Shown piece by piece: positions 15,871 to 24,795 of a stretch of 64,000 bases of DNA. Source of the DNA: an uncultured SAR86 cluster bacterium (lineage in GTDB: Bacteria > Pseudomonadota > Gammaproteobacteria > Magnimaribacterales > D2472); assembly GCA_902623685.1 (NCBI GenBank), contig CACNUQ010000001.1, positions 62,001 to 126,000 of the forward strand. Reading direction: 5' to 3'. The translations under genes and the position numbers were made by a program. Position 1 is the first letter of the stretch; the number at the start of each line of letters is the position of its first letter. Under the pieces are notes generated by a model. That model was given only the letters and a program-made list of their open reading frames with translations. It made no database searches and was not told the DNA's origin.

Positions 15871-17098
15871 CAAACTCAACCTTTTCAAGTGGAGTTATCT
15901 CTCCATCAAATTCATTAATATCTAAAATAGCTGGCTCAAAAAAGGGGAGCATATAACCAATTGGTTTTATAGCTAGCATTGTTGCATCACCATTGTTAGT
16001 AATGATCATTTTTTCGTTTTCGGGTTGACCAAAAACAAGTTGGGACAATGGCAACAAGCCATCCCAGAAAATATCCGGCATGTCACCACCGGACAAATCA
16101 AATAGTATTTGAGCTAGCTCTCCCTTGCTAGTATCAGGATTATATCCAGTTGGGCCGAATTTATTTCCATGAATTTGAACTGATTTTGGGTGGGGGTAAT
16201 AAGCTTGATCATCTGTATCATTTCCATAAGTTACTACGGCAATATTTACAGTATCATTCTCTCCAATTTCATTATCAAAAATTTCAACATCAGAATTTGC
16301 TTGGATTATTATTCCAGTGCCTCTAGGGACTTCCCCCACAATATTTCCTTCGGGTGCAAAGTTGTCAGTATTGTTACCAACTGAACGATTCTTAAATACA
16401 CGCACATGATGTCCGCCCTGTTGTGGCAAACCAGGTAAATCAAAAACTAATATTCCACCAGTATTATTGGTTGCGATATTATTATAAACATCTGCAAAAT
16501 ATGAATTTTCAATTTCAATACCAGCAACATTAAATTCAGCTCTACTATTTCTAACAATTATGTTCTGAGATTGGCCAACATATATTCCTGCATCAGATGC
16601 GCCTATCGCAATACAACCGTCTATTAAAACATTCTTAGATTCGACCGGATATAGCCCATAAGCTCCATTATCTGAACTGGGCCCATTAGTCCATTCAGTT
16701 TTCACTCGTAAGAATTTTATATTTGTAACGCCTTTTACTTTTATTGCATCACCTTTAGCATTTTGAATAGCAAGATCCTGAAGTGTTACATTATCTGAGG
16801 TAACACTGAGTCCTTGAGCGCCGCTGAGCTGATTGCTGAAGTCGAGGATTGTTTGTGACATACCTTCTCCTTCAATTTGTACTCCTGCTACATCAAGTGA
16901 AAGAGAGTCTTCCAGACTAAAGACCCCTGCAGAGAGTCTTATGATATCTCCAGGCTCTGCAAGAATTAAAGCTTCTTGGATTTCTTGATAAGAATTTTCA
17001 GAAGGTTTAATTACTTGAACTGCAGCAAATATAGGGACACTTACAAAAAGTGACGCTATTATAAAAAATTGATTAGATAACCTGAGGAATTTCACCAA
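15857..17098 (-). CDS. Secreted parallel beta-helix protein
   Basis: A 413-residue exported protein. After a signal peptide (to about ...PIFAA) come YQEIQEALILAEPGDIIRLSAGVF and many short repeats of the form VTLQDLAIQNAKGDAI, NVLIDGCIAIGASDAGIYV and IIVRNSRAEFNVAGIEI, the ladder of a right-handed beta-helix as in pectate-lyase-like and carbohydrate-binding proteins. No lyase active site is obvious. The start is TTG at 17098 or GTG at 17095; both lie inside the end of the ferritin-like gene (26-bp overlap), implying coupled translation. It is paired with the diheme protein downstream. Confidence 0.8.
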   Translation of the reverse strand: MVKFLRLSNQFFIIASLFVSVPIFAAVQVIKPSENSYQEIQEALILAEPGDIIRLSAGVFSLEDSLSLDVAGVQIEGEGMSQTILDFSNQLSGAQGLSVTSDNVTLQDLAIQNAKGDAIKVKGVTNIKFLRVKTEWTNGPSSDNGAYGLYPVESKNVLIDGCIAIGASDAGIYVGQSQNIIVRNSRAEFNVAGIEIENSYFADVYNNIATNNTGGILVFDLPGLPQQGGHHVRVFKNRSVGNNTDNFAPEGNIVGEVPRGTGIIIQANSDVEIFDNEIGENDTVNIAVVTYGNDTDDQAYYPHPKSVQIHGNKFGPTGYNPDTSKGELAQILFDLSGGDMPDIFWDGLLPLSQLVFGQPENEKMIITNNGDATMLAIKPIGYMLPFFEPAILDINEFDGEITPLEKVEFDETF

Positions 17099-18191
17099 AT
17101 TTTTCTAAAGGTTTTTCAAGTTCATTCCAATCACATTCAAAGTCGTCAGGAGCATGTTCATACTCGAGCAAACCTAATGCTTCGAATTTTGGCCTTACTT
17201 TATCTGTCAGGAGGCCAATTCTTGAGAGATTTGGCATAATTCTTGTGAAAAGGAAGTTTGTAAAAGCAGTATTTGCTGTTGTTGATAATGCAAATTTTCT
17301 TGCTTCTTCTTCAGACATTTTAAGATATTTCTGCATCGCTTTAGTATTAATAAGTCTTTCTCTTGAGATAACACAAGCCTCGTATGCAAATTCTGCTCTT
17401 TCTTCAATTTCCTCAGGCGTCAAGGTTTTTATGAAATCTTCTAAGTAATTTATTCCGAAGGTAACATGCCTTGCTTCGTCTCGAATTATGTAATGAAGTA
17501 GCTGAGTTAGTAGTGGATCCTTGGATAAACTTTTCAACATTTGAAAGGCCGCTAATGCCAAACCTTCAATAATAATTTGCATTCCAATAAATTTTAGATC
17601 CCATCTAGGATCAGTTAGAATTTTATCTAGCAGAAGTTTTAAATTTTGATTAATCGGATAATGCATTCCAATTTTTTCTTGAAGATAACGATTAAAAACT
17701 TCTACGTGCCTTGCCTCGTCAAAGGTTTGTGAAGCTGCGTAAAGTTTAGCGTTATAAGTAGGCGCACACGCAGTTAGTTGCGATGCTACTAGTAATGCCC
17801 CTTGTTCTCCATGAAGAAATTGACTTAAGAGTTCTGCAGCGTCATGACGATCAAATTCAATTTTTTCTTTTTCACTCAAGCTTTCATATGCTTCAAGTGT
17901 CTCATGAGGCAAATCTTCTTCAGCTTGCATGATTCTCTCATCAGCAGGATGATTATAGTCCCAGTTAAGGTCCATAGAACCATTCCAGTTTAATTCTTTG
18001 CCTAATTCATAAAGCTTTTTAATTCTGTTATCGGCAACTGTATAGTCCCAATTGTAGGCACCAGTTAAGGGAGTGTTGAATATTTCAGCAACATCTTCAA
18101 CTTGTTGAGGAGTAAGATTTAATTCATTCTCAACGTCAAGATCGAATTTCAAAATATCTTTTGGGGGCCCATCAACTTTTTTTATTTTCAT
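17073..18191 (-). CDS. Ferritin-like diiron-carboxylate protein
   Basis: A 372-residue protein of the ferritin-like/R2-like helical bundle. Two ligand half-sites are visible: LHGEQGALL with FDEARHVEVF, and IIEGLALAAF with RDEARHVTFG, giving the E...ExxH pairs that hold two metal ions. It resembles diiron oxygenases such as AurF-type N-oxygenases and related membrane-lipid or metabolite oxygenases more than iron-storage ferritin. It is the third gene of the minus-strand block after CobS and CobT and overlaps the beta-helix gene. Substrate unknown. Confidence 0.8.
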   Translation of the reverse strand: MKIKKVDGPPKDILKFDLDVENELNLTPQQVEDVAEIFNTPLTGAYNWDYTVADNRIKKLYELGKELNWNGSMDLNWDYNHPADERIMQAEEDLPHETLEAYESLSEKEKIEFDRHDAAELLSQFLHGEQGALLVASQLTACAPTYNAKLYAASQTFDEARHVEVFNRYLQEKIGMHYPINQNLKLLLDKILTDPRWDLKFIGMQIIIEGLALAAFQMLKSLSKDPLLTQLLHYIIRDEARHVTFGINYLEDFIKTLTPEEIEERAEFAYEACVISRERLINTKAMQKYLKMSEEEARKFALSTTANTAFTNFLFTRIMPNLSRIGLLTDKVRPKFEALGLLEYEHAPDDFECDWNELEKPLEKFGEIPQVI

Positions 18192-18249
18192 TTTTATTAA
18201 CTCTTTATCTTTATAACAGCGCGAGATTTACAATACTATATGCTTTTTT

Positions 18250-20019
18250 TTAATCATTGAAAAGTTCTGTAAGTTTGTCAAGAAGTGCCTCAGCTAACTC
18301 TTCAGCTCGATTAATTGTAATAGATTTTTCATAATATTTTGTCACATCATGCCCAATTCCAATTGCAAGAAGCTCAACACTGCTCTGTGTTTCTATCATG
18401 TTAATAATTTGGCGTAAATGATTATCTAAAAAATTACTATGATTTGTTGAAAGAGTGCTGTCATCAACCGGAGCTCCATCCGAAATTACAATTAAGATTT
18501 TTCTTTCTTCATTTCGCTTGCTTAATCTTTGATGAGCCCAAGCCAATGCCTCTCCATCTACATTTTCTTTTAATAGGCCTTCTCTTAACATAATTCCAAA
18601 ACTCTTTCTTGCTTTTCTAAAATTATCATCAGCAGATTTAAAAATAATATGTCGCAAATCATTTAATCGACCTGGATTTGAGGGACTGCCTTGATTAACC
18701 CAAGCTTTTCTTGCATCACCACCTTTCCAATGTTTTGTAGTAAAACCTAATAACTCAGTTTTGACATAACATCTTTCAAGCGTACTTCCTATGATATCCC
18801 CGCAAATTGCTGCCAAAGTCATTGAGCGACCTCGCATTGACCCAGAACTATCAATTAAGAGTGATACAACTGTATCTTTAAACTTGCTTTCACTTTCTTG
18901 CTTAAAACTTAAAGGATCCCCAGGCCTTGTTATCACTCGATGAAGCTGAGCCGTATCAAGTAAGCCTTCCTCAAGATTATAATTCCAGCTTCTATTTTGT
19001 TGAGCTTGTAATAGTCTTTGAAGCCTGTTGGCTAATTTTCCAATAGTAGTTTGATAAGGCGAAATAAGTTGATCTAGCTGAATCCTTAGTCTTTGTGACT
19101 CCTCAGGCGTTGCTAAATCAATTGCGTTGACTATTTCATCGAACTGAGAAGTGAAAATTTGATAATCTTCATAGGCTGTTTGATCTATTTCTTCGTTAAA
19201 ATTTCTTGTTAAATCTATCTCTTCATCTATTGAAGTTGAATCAATTGGAGCTTGAGCCTCTTCTAATAAAGCATTATCTTCATCTGCTTGACCCTCTGCT
19301 TGAGCTTCAATCATTTGATCATCTGAGGTTTGTTCGTACTCTTCTTGATCTTCATTCTGAGCTTGTTGTTCCTCTGGAATTGAATCATCTCCTAATGATT
19401 CTTCGTCGCTATTAGTTTGTGGTTCATGCATCAAATCAAGATCTTTCATCAATTCAAGAGCAATTGATTGAAAGTCCTCTTGTGATTTTCGAGCTTCAAT
19501 TAGTCTTTTGCCTAATTCATTGATATTTTTAGGGGCTGCAGATTGAAAAGCACTAACAATATTTTTGCTTTCTTCATGCAATTCATCACCATTAAGTTTT
19601 TTTAACCATAAGTTCGTGGCCAATGGGTTAATTGATGGGATTTTATTATCGATGTTTTTCTTCGCCTCAGCATTTAAAAATAAACTTAAGTTGCTCTTTG
19701 CACCAGGAAAAGTTTCTCCTCCAATCATCTCAACTCTTGAAAGTTCAAGCTCAGCAAAAAAATCTCTAGCTATTTTTGGCATTTTAAGAGGAGGATTTTC
19801 TTTATGATAAAGATGCCAAAAAGCTTGGAAATCTGCTTCTCCTCTCCATGAACTAATTTGAGAGGAAGATCTTGGAGGATTTTGTAAAGAGATTTGAGTC
19901 AAAGAAGGAGGTCGACTAGAGGCTTGTGAAGTGCTTTCTAAACTTGGATTATTGGATATTGCCCTTGTTGTTGAAAGGACTGCCTGCTTAAACTCCTCCC
20001 GATTCTTTACCCAGCTCAT
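18250..20019 (-). CDS. cobT: CobT-like VWA protein
   Basis: A 589-residue protein built like the CobT subunit of aerobic cobaltochelatase: an N-terminal helical part, a long acidic, glutamine-rich linker (about residues 205-275) and a C-terminal von Willebrand A domain with the metal-ion motif DSSGSM starting at Asp390. It starts 3 bp after CobS. The third chelatase subunit (CobN) and other cobalamin genes are absent from the window. MoxR-type ATPase plus VWA protein pairs commonly act as chaperones that activate metalloenzymes, so the true client may be another protein, for instance the diiron protein encoded next. Confidence 0.85.
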   Translation of the reverse strand: MSWVKNREEFKQAVLSTTRAISNNPSLESTSQASSRPPSLTQISLQNPPRSSSQISSWRGEADFQAFWHLYHKENPPLKMPKIARDFFAELELSRVEMIGGETFPGAKSNLSLFLNAEAKKNIDNKIPSINPLATNLWLKKLNGDELHEESKNIVSAFQSAAPKNINELGKRLIEARKSQEDFQSIALELMKDLDLMHEPQTNSDEESLGDDSIPEEQQAQNEDQEEYEQTSDDQMIEAQAEGQADEDNALLEEAQAPIDSTSIDEEIDLTRNFNEEIDQTAYEDYQIFTSQFDEIVNAIDLATPEESQRLRIQLDQLISPYQTTIGKLANRLQRLLQAQQNRSWNYNLEEGLLDTAQLHRVITRPGDPLSFKQESESKFKDTVVSLLIDSSGSMRGRSMTLAAICGDIIGSTLERCYVKTELLGFTTKHWKGGDARKAWVNQGSPSNPGRLNDLRHIIFKSADDNFRKARKSFGIMLREGLLKENVDGEALAWAHQRLSKRNEERKILIVISDGAPVDDSTLSTNHSNFLDNHLRQIINMIETQSSVELLAIGIGHDVTKYYEKSITINRAEELAEALLDKLTELFND

Positions 20020-20022
20020 TAA

Positions 20023-21006
20023 TTATGATGTTGGATTATGGCTTTCTTCAAGATCTTCACCAAAACACCTTTGAAAATACTCTGCAACAATTGGTCTTTC
20101 AGCCTCATCACATTTGTTAAGAAACGATAGCTTGAAAGAATGCTTAATATCTTTAAATATAATGTAGTTTTGAGCCCAAGTTATTACAGTTCTGGGAGAC
20201 ATTAATGATGATATATCCTCATTTATAAAACCTTGTCTTGTAAGATCAGCAAGCTGGATCATACTTTTTATTAAAGCTTTATCTTTAGCTGATTTCAGTT
20301 CGGGAACTTTGCCTGTAACAACATCGATCTCGTGTGAGCGCTCTAAATAATTTAGTGTTGACAATATGTGCCAACGATCCATTTGCCCTTGATTAATTTG
20401 TTGTGTGCCATGATAAAGACCTGTTACATCTCCCATACCAACAGTATTAGTGGTTGCAAATAATCTGAAGCTTGGATGTGGAGATATTACATGATTTTGA
20501 TCCAATAAAGTTAATTTACCCTCTACCTCTAGAATCCTTTGAATAACAAACATGACGTCAGGTCTTCCTGCATCATATTCATCAAAAACAATTGCAACCG
20601 GATTTTGAATGGACCATGGCAAAATACCTTCTCTGAATTCGGTAATTTGTTTCTCATCTTTTAGTACAATGGCATCTTTGCCTAATAAATCAATTCTGCT
20701 TATGTGACTATCAAGATTAATTCGAACACATGGCCAATTAAGTCTAGCTGCTACTTGTTCAATGTGTGTTGATTTACCTGTTCCATGATATCCCTGAATC
20801 ATTACCCTGCGGTTGTGTTCAAAGCCAGCTAAAATCGATAGTGTTGTATCTTTATCAAATACATAAGTTGAGTCAATTTCAGGCACCCACTGTGTCTTTT
20901 CTTTATAGCCTTTTACTGAAAGATTGGAATCAATATTAAATGTTTTTTTTACATTAATTTTTAGATCGGGTGTATCTGGCAGGCTGATTCTTTCTGAGTT
21001 TATCAT
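20023..21006 (-). CDS. cobS: CobS-like AAA+ ATPase (MoxR group)
   Basis: A 327-residue AAA+ ATPase. Walker A is GYHGTGKST (residues 72-80), Walker B is IVFDEYDAG, followed by sensor-1 FATTNT and the CobS-type segment GMGDVTGLYHGTQQINQGQMDRW. CobS forms a hexameric ring that works with CobT; in cobalamin producers the pair drives cobalt insertion by CobN. Here no cobalamin gene is nearby. It is first in a likely operon with CobT and the ferritin-like gene. Confidence 0.88.
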   Translation of the reverse strand: MINSERISLPDTPDLKINVKKTFNIDSNLSVKGYKEKTQWVPEIDSTYVFDKDTTLSILAGFEHNRRVMIQGYHGTGKSTHIEQVAARLNWPCVRINLDSHISRIDLLGKDAIVLKDEKQITEFREGILPWSIQNPVAIVFDEYDAGRPDVMFVIQRILEVEGKLTLLDQNHVISPHPSFRLFATTNTVGMGDVTGLYHGTQQINQGQMDRWHILSTLNYLERSHEIDVVTGKVPELKSAKDKALIKSMIQLADLTRQGFINEDISSLMSPRTVITWAQNYIIFKDIKHSFKLSFLNKCDEAERPIVAEYFQRCFGEDLEESHNPTS

Positions 21007-21121
21007 TTGTCTATATTTTAGTATTTTCAGGAGCAGATATGCTAACTTTTGATGAGATAAAGTTCTAGTTTTAATTGATTCAATGTAAGATAAATTTTAA
21101 TTCAATAAAACATCAAAACTA

Positions 21122-21982
21122 ATGAATAGTGCCCTTAAACACACACTTGAACTTTTTAACTTAACTAGGGTTGATAGAGATCTTTACTCCTGGACAGGAA
21201 AAAGTGTTGGCTTTCAAAGAATCTTTGGTGGTCAGATTATGGCTCAATGTTTAATAGCCGGATACCAAACAGTTGAAAAAGCAAGATGGGTTCACTCATT
21301 TCATTCATACTTCCTAAGACCAGGAGATTTTGAGCAAAATATCATTTTTGAAGTAGATCGAATTAGAGATGGGAAGAGTTTTACTACTCGAAGAGTCAAT
21401 GCGATTCAAAATGGAGAAGCAATTTTTAGTTGCTCTATTTCATTTCAAAAGAGGGAAAAAGGCTTAAGTCATCAAATCAAAATGCCAAAAATTGTAGGTC
21501 CGGAGAAACTTAAAAGTGATTTGGAGTTAAGAAAAGATGTACAAAACAAAATTCCTAAAGATTATTTACCAATGTGGCTCAGAGAAAGAGAGATCGAAAC
21601 GAGACAAGTTGAACCCATGGATTTATTGAAAGCAGAAAAACTACCCCCTTACAGGAGCACTTGGATGAAACCAACTGGAAAGTTACCCAAAGACGAAAGA
21701 ATCCACCAAGCATTATTATTATATTGTTCAGATATGGGGTTACTTGGGGCAGCTGTAAATCCTCATGAGGTAAATTTTATGTCAAAAAAATTTCAAAGTG
21801 CTAGCTTAGATCATGTGATGTGGTTTCACGGAAAAGTTAATTTTAATAACTGGATTTTGCATCATATGCATAGCCCAATTTCTCAAAACGCTAGAGGTTT
21901 TTCCCGAGGATCGATATATACCAAAGCAGGAAAATTAATTGCATCAACAGCGCAGGAGGGACTTATGCGCATTTGGGATTAA
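21122..21982 (+). CDS. tesB: Acyl-CoA thioesterase II (TesB)
   Basis: A 286-residue double hot-dog thioesterase. FQRIFGGQIMAQCLIAG and VHSFHSYFLRPGD are in the first hot dog; SLDHVMWFHG and WILHHMHSPISQNARGFSRG in the second, with the aspartate of LDH and downstream residues typical of TesB. It hydrolyses acyl-CoA to free acid and CoA. Length and domain order are normal. It is divergent from the CobS gene. Confidence 0.92.
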   Translation: MNSALKHTLELFNLTRVDRDLYSWTGKSVGFQRIFGGQIMAQCLIAGYQTVEKARWVHSFHSYFLRPGDFEQNIIFEVDRIRDGKSFTTRRVNAIQNGEAIFSCSISFQKREKGLSHQIKMPKIVGPEKLKSDLELRKDVQNKIPKDYLPMWLREREIETRQVEPMDLLKAEKLPPYRSTWMKPTGKLPKDERIHQALLLYCSDMGLLGAAVNPHEVNFMSKKFQSASLDHVMWFHGKVNFNNWILHHMHSPISQNARGFSRGSIYTKAGKLIASTAQEGLMRIWD

Positions 21983-22042
21983 TGCTCTTAATGATTATTT
22001 TTTTCCCAAAGATTGCTATAGTTGTTCTTTAATTTTTAACAA

Positions 22043-22462
22043 ATGCTATCTATATTCAAAAAAAAATTATTTTCTGATATTTCCGGAACTGCTGAGGATA
22101 TGCCGCCACATGTTTCTGCCGTTTTATGTTTAATGATCGAAATTGCTCGAATGGATGGGAAAGTTGATGATGAGGAGATAGAGGAAATTAAAAATTTTTA
22201 TTTGGATTTATATCCGGAGGGTAATTTTTCAGAAGCATTCCAAGAGCTAAAAGAATGGACAAGTCATAAGGAGTCTTTTAATCCATTTATTAATATTATC
22301 AATAGTAACTGCACTAAAAGAATGAAACTTGAGATTCTATCGAATATCTGGAGTGTTATTTTGTCAGATGATAAAGTTGATCAGTATGAAAATTCACTGT
22401 TTATGCAAATAGGCGACATGCTGCTAATTAGTGATGAGGAGCTTACAGCGATTAAGAGCTGA
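22043..22462 (+). CDS. TerB-like (DUF533/tellurite-resistance fold) protein
   Basis: A 139-residue all-alpha protein. LMIEIARMDGKVDDEEIEEIKNF and the later ILSDDKVDQYENSLFMQIGDML are the paired acidic helices of TerB-like domains, which resemble metal-binding EF-hand-like loops. Function in free-standing form is unclear; some are involved in membrane stress. The stop overlaps the convergent hydrolase stop by 11 bp. Confidence 0.75.
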   Translation: MLSIFKKKLFSDISGTAEDMPPHVSAVLCLMIEIARMDGKVDDEEIEEIKNFYLDLYPEGNFSEAFQELKEWTSHKESFNPFINIINSNCTKRMKLEILSNIWSVILSDDKVDQYENSLFMQIGDMLLISDEELTAIKS

Positions 22463-23366
22463 CCCTCAGATGATTTAATAGAACCCCTTCAAATTGCATG
22501 AGAATTTCAGGCTCGATTAGATGTCTCATGTTATCAATTATTTGAAGTCTGCTATGCGGAATTAATTTGTGCATCTTATATGCATTTCTTACATGTATCA
22601 TAGGATCATCTTTGCCATGAATAATTAACGTTGGAGCTTTAATTTTTTTAATTTTTTTTAATCTGTCCTTTGATGCAAGAATTGACAGAAGTTGTCTTGC
22701 ATAACCTGACCCATCTTGAGAGCGATTTAAGTTTTCCATTGTTTCTTTTCTAAATTCAGGAGTGTCAACAATCCTGCCTTTCATACCAATTAGTGAAACC
22801 ATTTTTATTTCCCTTTTGATTATCTCATCGTATGAAGCATTTGGATTTTTTGATCTTTCCAGCATAATTTCTCTGACTGCCTTTGATGGAGCATTAATTG
22901 GGCTGGGGGTGGATGCAGTAGAAGCAATCAATGTAAATGTTTTAACTTTCTCAGGATACATAGCGCTAATGATCTGAGCAATCATTCCGCCCATGGAGGT
23001 ACTCAAAATATGAGCCTTTTTAATTTCTAAAGTTTCCAATAGCTTGATTCCATCATCTGCCATATCATCAATTTTATACTCAGATTTAATAGGCAATCTA
23101 AAAAAGTATTTGATGTAGTCCAATGCAAATGACGGCGTGTTGGTAAATCTGGATGATAAGCCAACATCTCGATTGTCATAAGTAATAGGTCGAAAATTAT
23201 TCTCTTGTAAGAAATTTATTAGATGTTGTGGCCAATGAACAAGTTGCGCTCCTAGTCCATGTACCATTAGTATTGGATCACCATCTTCAGGACCATAATC
23301 ACGATAAAAAATTTTTACTCCGTTATTTTTTGAAAAGCCTTCTTTATAGTGCTGGTTTGTTCCCAT
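22452..23366 (-). CDS. Alpha/beta hydrolase
   Basis: A 304-residue alpha/beta hydrolase fold protein. DPILMVHGLGAQLVHWP gives the oxyanion region, STSMGGMIAQ the nucleophile elbow (GxSxGG-like with serine), HGKDDPMI the acid and NMRHLIEPE the histidine. This set is typical of esterases and related hydrolases; the substrate is unknown. Met at 23366 is preferred to a TTG at 23402. It is divergent from the GPH transporter, with about 70 bp between the genes. Confidence 0.85.
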   Translation of the reverse strand: MGTNQHYKEGFSKNNGVKIFYRDYGPEDGDPILMVHGLGAQLVHWPQHLINFLQENNFRPITYDNRDVGLSSRFTNTPSFALDYIKYFFRLPIKSEYKIDDMADDGIKLLETLEIKKAHILSTSMGGMIAQIISAMYPEKVKTFTLIASTASTPSPINAPSKAVREIMLERSKNPNASYDEIIKREIKMVSLIGMKGRIVDTPEFRKETMENLNRSQDGSGYARQLLSILASKDRLKKIKKIKAPTLIIHGKDDPMIHVRNAYKMHKLIPHSRLQIIDNMRHLIEPEILMQFEGVLLNHLRVSS

Positions 23367-23436
23367 GAATTTTATACTAATGCACTTCCTAAATATTACC
23401 AACTGCTGACAAGACTGCTATAGTCAATGAAGATTT

Positions 23437-24795
23437 ATGAGTCGTAATACAGTATCAAATAAAGTCAGAGCAGCTTATGGCATCGGAGATTATGCAATTT
23501 GTTTGTATTGGAGTGGAGTGGGTTTATATCTTTTATATTTTTATACCGATGTTGTTGGAATATCACCACTTCTTGCAGGTTGGCTTTATGCTCTAGGAAT
23601 TGCTTGGGACGCAATAACAGATCCTTTTATGGGATATCTAGCAGAAAGAACTAGAAGCAAGATGGGAAGTTATCGACCATATATTTTTTATGGCGCAATT
23701 CCGCTAGCTTTTTCCTTTATTTTACTATTTTGGGTTCCTCCATTTGAGGGAGTAAAACTTTTTATTTTCTTGCTAGCTGTAAACTTATTACATAGAACCT
23801 GTTTTACAATTGTCAGCGTTCCATATTCATCTCTTACAGCAAGGATTACTGATGATAGTGACGAAAGAACGAAATTAACCACTGCGAGGATGATAGGCGC
23901 CTCTTTTGGCACCCTCACAGTCTCAGCTTTAGGCTTCCCAATAGTTTTGTTCTTTGGCGGGACAAATGAAGCTTATGGATTTATCTTCCTAGGCATTCTA
24001 TGTGGTCTTATGGCAGTCCTGGTTTTAAGCATTACTGTAAGATTTGTAAAAGAAAGAGAATTCAATTCTTCCATAATTCAATTACCCAGCTTTGCAAAAG
24101 TATTTAAGTCAGTTGCTAATAATTATCCATTTTGGATTGTCTTTGCATCAATACTTATCCTTGGCTCAACTTCCATAATGTTTAATAACAACTTAATTTA
24201 TTTTGTAAAATACTCTCTTGATTTGCATGAATATCAAGGACTAATTCTCGGGATAAGCAGTGGCTCAGCTCTTTTGGCCATTCCACTATGGGCATATGCA
24301 GCACTAAAAATTGGTAAAAGAAATTCATGGATGGCATCAATGACATTACTAATAATTGGATTTTTATTTTTTTATTTTTCTCCCATAAATTCTTTGAATG
24401 AACTACTGCTTATTCTCGGCTTTATTGGAATTGGAAATGGAGCAACAGGAGTTTTATTTTGGTCAATGCTTCCAGATACTATTGAATATGGAGAATGGAG
24501 AACAGGCGTTAGAACAGAATCATCACTATATGGTTTTATGACCTTTGCTCAAAAAGCAGCTATTGCAATGGCTGCTCTTTTACTTGGTCTGGTTTTAACT
24601 CAAATTGGTTTTGAGCCTAATACAGTTCAATCTGAGCAAACTTTACAGGAATTAAAATTTATTATGACCTGGATACCATTAACTGGCATTTTCCTTAGTT
24701 TTATTTTGGTATCTTTTTATCCGATTAATAAAACATTTCATCAAAAATTAATTTTTGAAATAGAAAGAAAAAAATTGAACCATGAAACAAATTAA
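23437..24795 (+). CDS. GPH-family sugar/glycoside:cation symporter
   Basis: A 452-residue, 12-span membrane protein. YGIGDYAICLYW and ITDPFMGYLAERTRSKMGSYRP near the start, and WSMLPDTIEYGEWRTGVRTES late in the protein, are the hallmark motifs of the glycoside-pentoside-hexuronide:cation (MelB-like) family. It would import glycosides or uronides with Na+ or H+. It overlaps the next gene by 14 bp and lies beside a GH3 beta-glucosidase gene, so imported beta-glucosides are a reasonable guess. Confidence 0.9.
   Translation: MSRNTVSNKVRAAYGIGDYAICLYWSGVGLYLLYFYTDVVGISPLLAGWLYALGIAWDAITDPFMGYLAERTRSKMGSYRPYIFYGAIPLAFSFILLFWVPPFEGVKLFIFLLAVNLLHRTCFTIVSVPYSSLTARITDDSDERTKLTTARMIGASFGTLTVSALGFPIVLFFGGTNEAYGFIFLGILCGLMAVLVLSITVRFVKEREFNSSIIQLPSFAKVFKSVANNYPFWIVFASILILGSTSIMFNNNLIYFVKYSLDLHEYQGLILGISSGSALLAIPLWAYAALKIGKRNSWMASMTLLIIGFLFFYFSPINSLNELLLILGFIGIGNGATGVLFWSMLPDTIEYGEWRTGVRTESSLYGFMTFAQKAAIAMAALLLGLVLTQIGFEPNTVQSEQTLQELKFIMTWIPLTGIFLSFILVSFYPINKTFHQKLIFEIERKKLNHETN

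Noticed and set aside
18250-21006. A cobalamin synthesis locus
   Set aside because: Only CobS and CobT are present. CobN and every other cobalamin gene are missing here, so a pathway call is not supported.
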